DNA of 28,952 nt from CAYUYM01 sp964449305. Lineage in GTDB: Bacteria; Bacteroidota; Ignavibacteria; SZUA-365; CAYQST01. Positions within the stretch are counted from its first letter, which is position 1, and the number at the start of each line of letters is the position of its first letter. Positions 24,279 through 28,952 of this stretch are shown one piece after another. The DNA is taken from NCBI GenBank assembly GCA_964449305.1, contig CAYUYM010000019.1:1-28952 (forward strand). Direction: 5' to 3'. Position numbers and translations under genes: made by a program. Under the pieces are notes generated by a model. That model searched no databases. It was not told where the DNA came from and saw only the letters and a program-made list of their open reading frames with translations.

Positions 24279-25403
24279 ATGAGCCGACCACCATTGCCGG
24301 CGGCCTCATGCACACCAGCGAAGACCTCAGCACCTGAGTCCCTTCCCCTTTCGCACTTCCCCCCGGCAACGTGCCAACGTGATACCGTGTCACCCTCCTC
24401 CATCCATCGCGCCATCGCGTACCTGGCAACCCACAGAAATGCCCGGGGTGTCTGGTCCGATTTCACGCTTCCGACGGGGGAATCCGACGGCTGGGTGAGC
24501 GGCTATGTGGGAGGCATCATGGCGGCAGCGGACAGCGAGCGCGCCCGCATCGTTGCACGCGAGGTCTGGGACCGGCATGGCATCAAGGGGTGCTTCACCG
24601 GCCATGGTGGCTGGTCCTTCAACCGTCATTCGCCGGAGGATGCCGACAGCACCGCATGGAGCCTCCGCTTCGCGCTGGCGCTGGGGCTTCAGGGCAGGAT
24701 CCGCGTCACCATGGGGGAGGATTTCCTTCGGGGGCACATCACCGGGGCGGGTGGGATCGCGACCTTCCGTGTCGACGCGGAACGCCTGCATCACTTCCTC
24801 CAGGCGCCGGATGTGGATCTCCCCGGATGGATGGGGGTGCACACCTGCGTCACCGCTGCCGCAGCCTGCGTCCCCGCATTCACCGAACTGCTGGTGCCTT
24901 GGCTCCTGGCCAGGCAGCACGAAGACGGCCGCTGGGACGGCTACTGGTGGGAGGATCCGCAGTACACCACGTCGCTGGCTGTGGAGGCGCTGGGCATGAG
25001 CACCGTTGGAGGCCGCGCCGGGGCCATGGCCCGGGCAGCCCGGTGGACGGCATCCACGCTGGACGACCAGGGTCTGGTGCGCAACGACGATTTCCCGGAT
25101 GGATCACCCTTCGCCACCGCCCTGGCCGTGCGCACATTGCTGCTCGCGCGCGGGGTCCGGAATCATGATCGTGTGGTGGAGCAGGCCGTGCGCAGGCTCA
25201 TGGCCATGCAGCGCGGGGACGGATCGTGGCAGCCATCCGCACGGCTGCGCGTGCCGCCGCCGACCATGGTCACACCGGAGAACCAGGCCGCGTGGCGTTC
25301 CGGCACCGGGCTTGCCTGGGGCACCTGGTCGCTCGATCAGCATGCCCTGTTCACCACGGCCACCGTGCTGGGCTGCCTCGTGCTCGCGCAGCAGCAACGA
25401 TGA
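24279..25403 (+). CDS. Squalene-hopene/class II terpene cyclase-like protein in the lanthipeptide operon
   Basis: About 374 residues from the ATG at 24279. The start is uncertain: no clear ribosome-binding site is seen, and GTGs at 24243 and 24387 are alternatives. It is an alpha-alpha toroid of the prenyltransferase/squalene-oxidase repeat type with QW-like repeats (QHEDGRWDGYWW at 213-224, QRGDGSWQPS at 311-320). PEDADSTAW (119-127) places DADS where class II terpene cyclases have DxDD; the middle Asp, the usual proton donor, is kept. At half the length of a hopene cyclase it has probably only one or two barrel domains. No signal peptide is seen. It sits between two precursor genes on the same strand, so it may modify or bind the peptide rather than make hopanoids. 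Confidence 0.8.
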   Translation: MSRPPLPAASCTPAKTSAPESLPLSHFPPATCQRDTVSPSSIHRAIAYLATHRNARGVWSDFTLPTGESDGWVSGYVGGIMAAADSERARIVAREVWDRHGIKGCFTGHGGWSFNRHSPEDADSTAWSLRFALALGLQGRIRVTMGEDFLRGHITGAGGIATFRVDAERLHHFLQAPDVDLPGWMGVHTCVTAAAACVPAFTELLVPWLLARQHEDGRWDGYWWEDPQYTTSLAVEALGMSTVGGRAGAMARAARWTASTLDDQGLVRNDDFPDGSPFATALAVRTLLLARGVRNHDRVVEQAVRRLMAMQRGDGSWQPSARLRVPPPTMVTPENQAAWRSGTGLAWGTWSLDQHALFTTATVLGCLVLAQQQR

Positions 25404-25541
25404 ATGCACCGGCACGCGTTGCCTCAACGGATCCCACGAATGGCAGGCACCGGAAACCCGACGTTCCACATGAGGAACACCACCGGACAGAGCCTGTCGA
25501 CGAAGCGTTGAACCCATGCACACACCAAAGCGGAAACCATC

Positions 25542-25850
25542 ATGCGCAGCACCGACACCACCACCGCCTTTGCACACCACATCATCAACAAGTCCATGAC
25601 CGATCCGGATTTCCGGACACGCCTGCTTGCCGATCCACGCGGCGTGATCGAGGCGGAATACGGCATGTCCCTGCCGTCGTCTCTCACCATCACCGTCGTG
25701 GAGGAGACACCCGATTCCGTGTTTCTGGTCCTGCCCGCACGGGATTCCGATCAGGAGGAGCTCACAGACGCCGAACTCCGCCATGTGGCCGGCGGCGATG
25801 ACGACGGCCTCTGGTCCGCCTTCGTCTCACGATGCTGGCCGTGCATTTGA
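25542..25850 (+). CDS. lanA3: Lanthipeptide precursor 3, NHLP-type leader
   Basis: 102 residues. The leader (1-85) shows SMTDPDFRTRLLADPRGVIEAEYG and LTITVVEETPDSVFLVLP, ending in TDAELRHVAGG. Cleavage after Gly-Gly gives DDDGLWSAFVSRCWPCI (86-102). This has two Ser, both upstream of the two Cys, so up to two rings could form. The acidic DDD start is unlike the other cores. The ribosome-binding site is weak (GCGGAAAC). The gene is 138 bases after the cyclase-like gene and is probably part of the same transcript. It ends the lanthipeptide locus, facing the carboxylase gene across a GC-rich hairpin. Confidence 0.92.
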   Translation: MRSTDTTTAFAHHIINKSMTDPDFRTRLLADPRGVIEAEYGMSLPSSLTITVVEETPDSVFLVLPARDSDQEELTDAELRHVAGGDDDGLWSAFVSRCWPCI

Positions 25851-25851
25851 T

Positions 25852-25867
25852 GGGGGCGTCGCCCCCC
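25852..25867. terminator. GC-rich palindrome between convergent genes
   Basis: GGGGGCG-T-CGCCCCC directly after the lanA3 stop, and a second copy of GCGTCGCCCCC at 25876-25886 next to the carboxylase stop. The GGGGGC arm can pair with either copy. It probably ends transcription from both sides, although it lacks a T-run. Confidence 0.45.
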
Positions 25868-25886
25868 CCGGGAGTGCGTCGCCCCC

Positions 25887-27434
<1,548 letters not shown>

Positions 27435-27448
27435 CGGGTTCTCCTTGT

Positions 27449-28258
27449 CTACTGGGCGTTGAGCTTTTTGCGCTCCACGTCGGCGAGCATGGCATCGAAG
27501 GCGTCGCCATCCAGTCCCTCGAGCTCGGCGATGGTGGTGCTGCGGACATCGAATTCGTTCATGATCTCATCGAGCTTGCCGCTCACCTCCGCCGGTGAGC
27601 GCATCGACACAGCCTGGTCGCGGAACAGCTTCACCATTTCCTCGATGGTCTCGATCTGGGCCTTGACGAGCTCCCTGTCGCGGCGCACCTTCGCAATCTT
27701 GTCGAGGCGTTTGCGGAGGATGTCGGCCTGACGCTGCTTCACCTCGCGCACGGCCTCGTCGTCACCGGCCATCTCCGCCTCGAGCGCGTCGAGCTTCGCC
27801 TGCACCTCCCGCCCGCCACCCTCGCGCAGCAGCCGGTCGTAGGCATCGAAGGCCGAGAGCAGGGAGGCGAACTTCATCGTCATCTCGTCGAGCCTGTCCG
27901 TGAGCGCGGCAAAGAAGGACGCGTCCACCTTCTCGTAGCCCTGCTGCGTGCGACGGATCTCGTCGGATTGGCGAAGAAGCGCATCGTACCGGGCCTGCAT
28001 GGCGGCGGGCAGCTCGCGCAGCAGCTTCCTGTTCCGATCATCGAGATCGATGCGCTTGTCAACGATCTTCTTGTTGTCCACCGAACGGCGGAAGGCCGGC
28101 ATGGCCGGGGCAAACATGAGCCATGCCACCTCAAGCGCGGCACCAACGAGAAGCGGGATCGGGTTCATGGAGACGAGGCCCAGAAGGCCGAAGCCCGCCA
28201 CTCCCACGATGTTGAGCTGATGGATGAGGGCGGCCTTGAAATAGTGCGGGTAGGACAT
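27449..28258 (-). CDS. Membrane-anchored coiled-coil protein of unknown function
   Basis: About 269 residues from the ATG at 28258 (MSYPHYFKAALIHQL). The frame is open to 28588, but that extension is not protein-like. Two hydrophobic segments near the N-terminus (NIVGVAGFGLLGLVS and IPLLVGAALEVAWLMF) are followed by about 200 charged residues with strong heptad character (for example VQAKLDALEAEMAGDDEAV and KRLDKIAKVRRDRELV). It is likely an inner-membrane protein with a long cytoplasmic coiled coil. I do not recognise the family. It is upstream of and probably co-transcribed with the carboxylase subunit, with 14 bases between them. A link with a membrane-bound carboxylase or decarboxylase complex is possible but unproven. 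Confidence 0.8.
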   Translation of the reverse strand: MSYPHYFKAALIHQLNIVGVAGFGLLGLVSMNPIPLLVGAALEVAWLMFAPAMPAFRRSVDNKKIVDKRIDLDDRNRKLLRELPAAMQARYDALLRQSDEIRRTQQGYEKVDASFFAALTDRLDEMTMKFASLLSAFDAYDRLLREGGGREVQAKLDALEAEMAGDDEAVREVKQRQADILRKRLDKIAKVRRDRELVKAQIETIEEMVKLFRDQAVSMRSPAEVSGKLDEIMNEFDVRSTTIAELEGLDGDAFDAMLADVERKKLNAQ

Positions 28259-28670
28259 GATGGTGACCGGCAATGGGAAACAGGATGAAAATCGTCGGAA
28301 TATAGGGAAATGCGTGTGGGGGGACAACGGGAAATGCGAGTGCAGGTGGTGCCGGCTCGCAACGCGTTCTTCAACACAAGGGATCCATGGAGGGACGCCT
28401 CGATGGACTTCGTGAAGGCTCGTCCCTGCCAGCCCGCAACGCATCAAGACAAACCACCGATGATTTTCTGTCAGATCCTTCCATGCAACGGCGTGGATCG
28501 CCTGGTCACTCGTGCAGGTCGCGGATCCAGGATGGTTGACGACAACATCATGAATTCGCGAGTTCCTGCAAACACCTCGGCAAAACACCCTGGAAATTCA
28601 TCATCACATGTTGATTTACACGGTGAATCATCTGAATACCATCGGACATCCGTCAGCAGTGCGCCTGCTG
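28259..28670. other. Intergenic region upstream of the coiled-coil gene
   Basis: 412 bases, noticeably more AT-rich than the genes around it from about 28450 on. It should contain the promoter of the minus-strand coiled-coil/carboxylase operon, but I found no TAnnTTTG box on that strand. CAGCAG-TGCGC-CTGCTG at 28654-28670, directly after the stop of the partial gene, is a candidate hairpin terminator for it. No RNA gene was recognised. Confidence 0.45.
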
Positions 28671-28952
28671 TCAGGCCTGCCTGAACCCCAGGGCGAGCAC
28701 CATGGCCTCGGCGCCCGGCGAGCAGGGCAGGCGGTCCAGCGTGTGCGCGGCGAACTCCCGACGGATGGGGTAGGCGCTGCGGCGCTGCGCAAACGCGCGG
28801 CCGCGCTCCGCGTCGCCCAGCCCGGCGATGCGGCGCATGAAGGCGTCGTCGTCGCGGATGTCCCACACCTGCCGCACAATCATCTCCGTCTCCTGCATGT
28901 CGCTCTGGTTGCACGGCGAGATGCAGCCGATCGGTTCGGGCGTGTCCAGTGC
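28671..28952 (-). CDS. Partial gene, C-terminal 93 residues, unrecognised
   Basis: The frame is open to the window edge and stops at 28671; the 5' end lies outside. The visible part begins ALDTPEPIGCISPCNQSD and ends LPCSPGAEAMVLALGFRQA. It is rich in Arg, Asp and Ala (AERGRAFAQRRSAYPIRREF). I do not recognise the family. Codon use (G/C at third positions) and lack of stops support it as coding, but overlapping open frames on the same strand make this less than certain. Confidence 0.5.
   Translation of the reverse strand, partial: ALDTPEPIGCISPCNQSDMQETEMIVRQVWDIRDDDAFMRRIAGLGDAERGRAFAQRRSAYPIRREFAAHTLDRLPCSPGAEAMVLALGFRQA

Noticed and set aside
25400..25541. Additional precursor peptide between the cyclase-like gene and lanA3
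   Set aside because: A frame starts with ATGA overlapping the cyclase stop, but it has no NHLP leader features, no Gly-Gly site, and runs out of phase into lanA3.

Overview
This window comes from a high-GC Gram-negative bacterium of the Bacteroidota/Chlorobiota/Ignavibacteriota (FCB) group; a Kapabacteria-like lineage is my best guess. Three things point there: a fused LpxC-FabZ protein typical of that group, a secreted phospholipase D-like protein ending in a type IX secretion (Por) sorting domain, and several -7 promoter boxes of the Bacteroidota type TAnnTTTG. No rRNA, tRNA, insertion sequence or CRISPR array was seen.

Left part (1-6431), chromosomal housekeeping: a MarR-type regulator with a His/Gly-rich tail, polyphosphate kinase (ppk, minus strand), then a lipid A block on the plus strand: lpxC-fabZ fusion, lpxA and a Gfo/Idh/MocA oxidoreductase (possibly the GnnA step). 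A T9SS-exported protein with two HKD motifs follows (6603-8366).

Central part (8568-25850), a type II lanthipeptide locus. A conserved protein of unknown function precedes a LanM synthetase whose cyclase zinc site is of the Cys-Cys-Cys ('CCG', ProcM-like) kind. LanM is followed by precursor lanA1. A minus-strand operon (23527 down to 17572) encodes the NHLM-type export machinery: an HlyD-like adaptor, a C39-peptidase ABC transporter and a second ABC transporter with a long N-terminal extension. Divergent from it are lanA2, a squalene-hopene/class II terpene cyclase-like protein, and lanA3. The three precursors share an NHLP (nitrile-hydratase-like) leader but have unrelated Trp/Cys-containing cores of about 17-20 residues, so one LanM probably processes several products. 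Between the two halves lie tag (3-methyladenine glycosylase I), a methyltransferase-DinB fusion, a small multi-Cys protein, and a sigma-54 activator whose N-terminus carries a CARF-like SSGTPxM motif, as in RtcR and Csm6/Csx1. This CARF-like activator next to the export operon is the most unusual element, because it suggests nucleotide- or RNA-damage-gated control of a lanthipeptide system.

Right part (25887-28952, minus strand): an acyl-CoA carboxylase carboxyltransferase subunit, a membrane-anchored coiled-coil protein upstream in the same operon, and the 3' end of an unrecognised gene.
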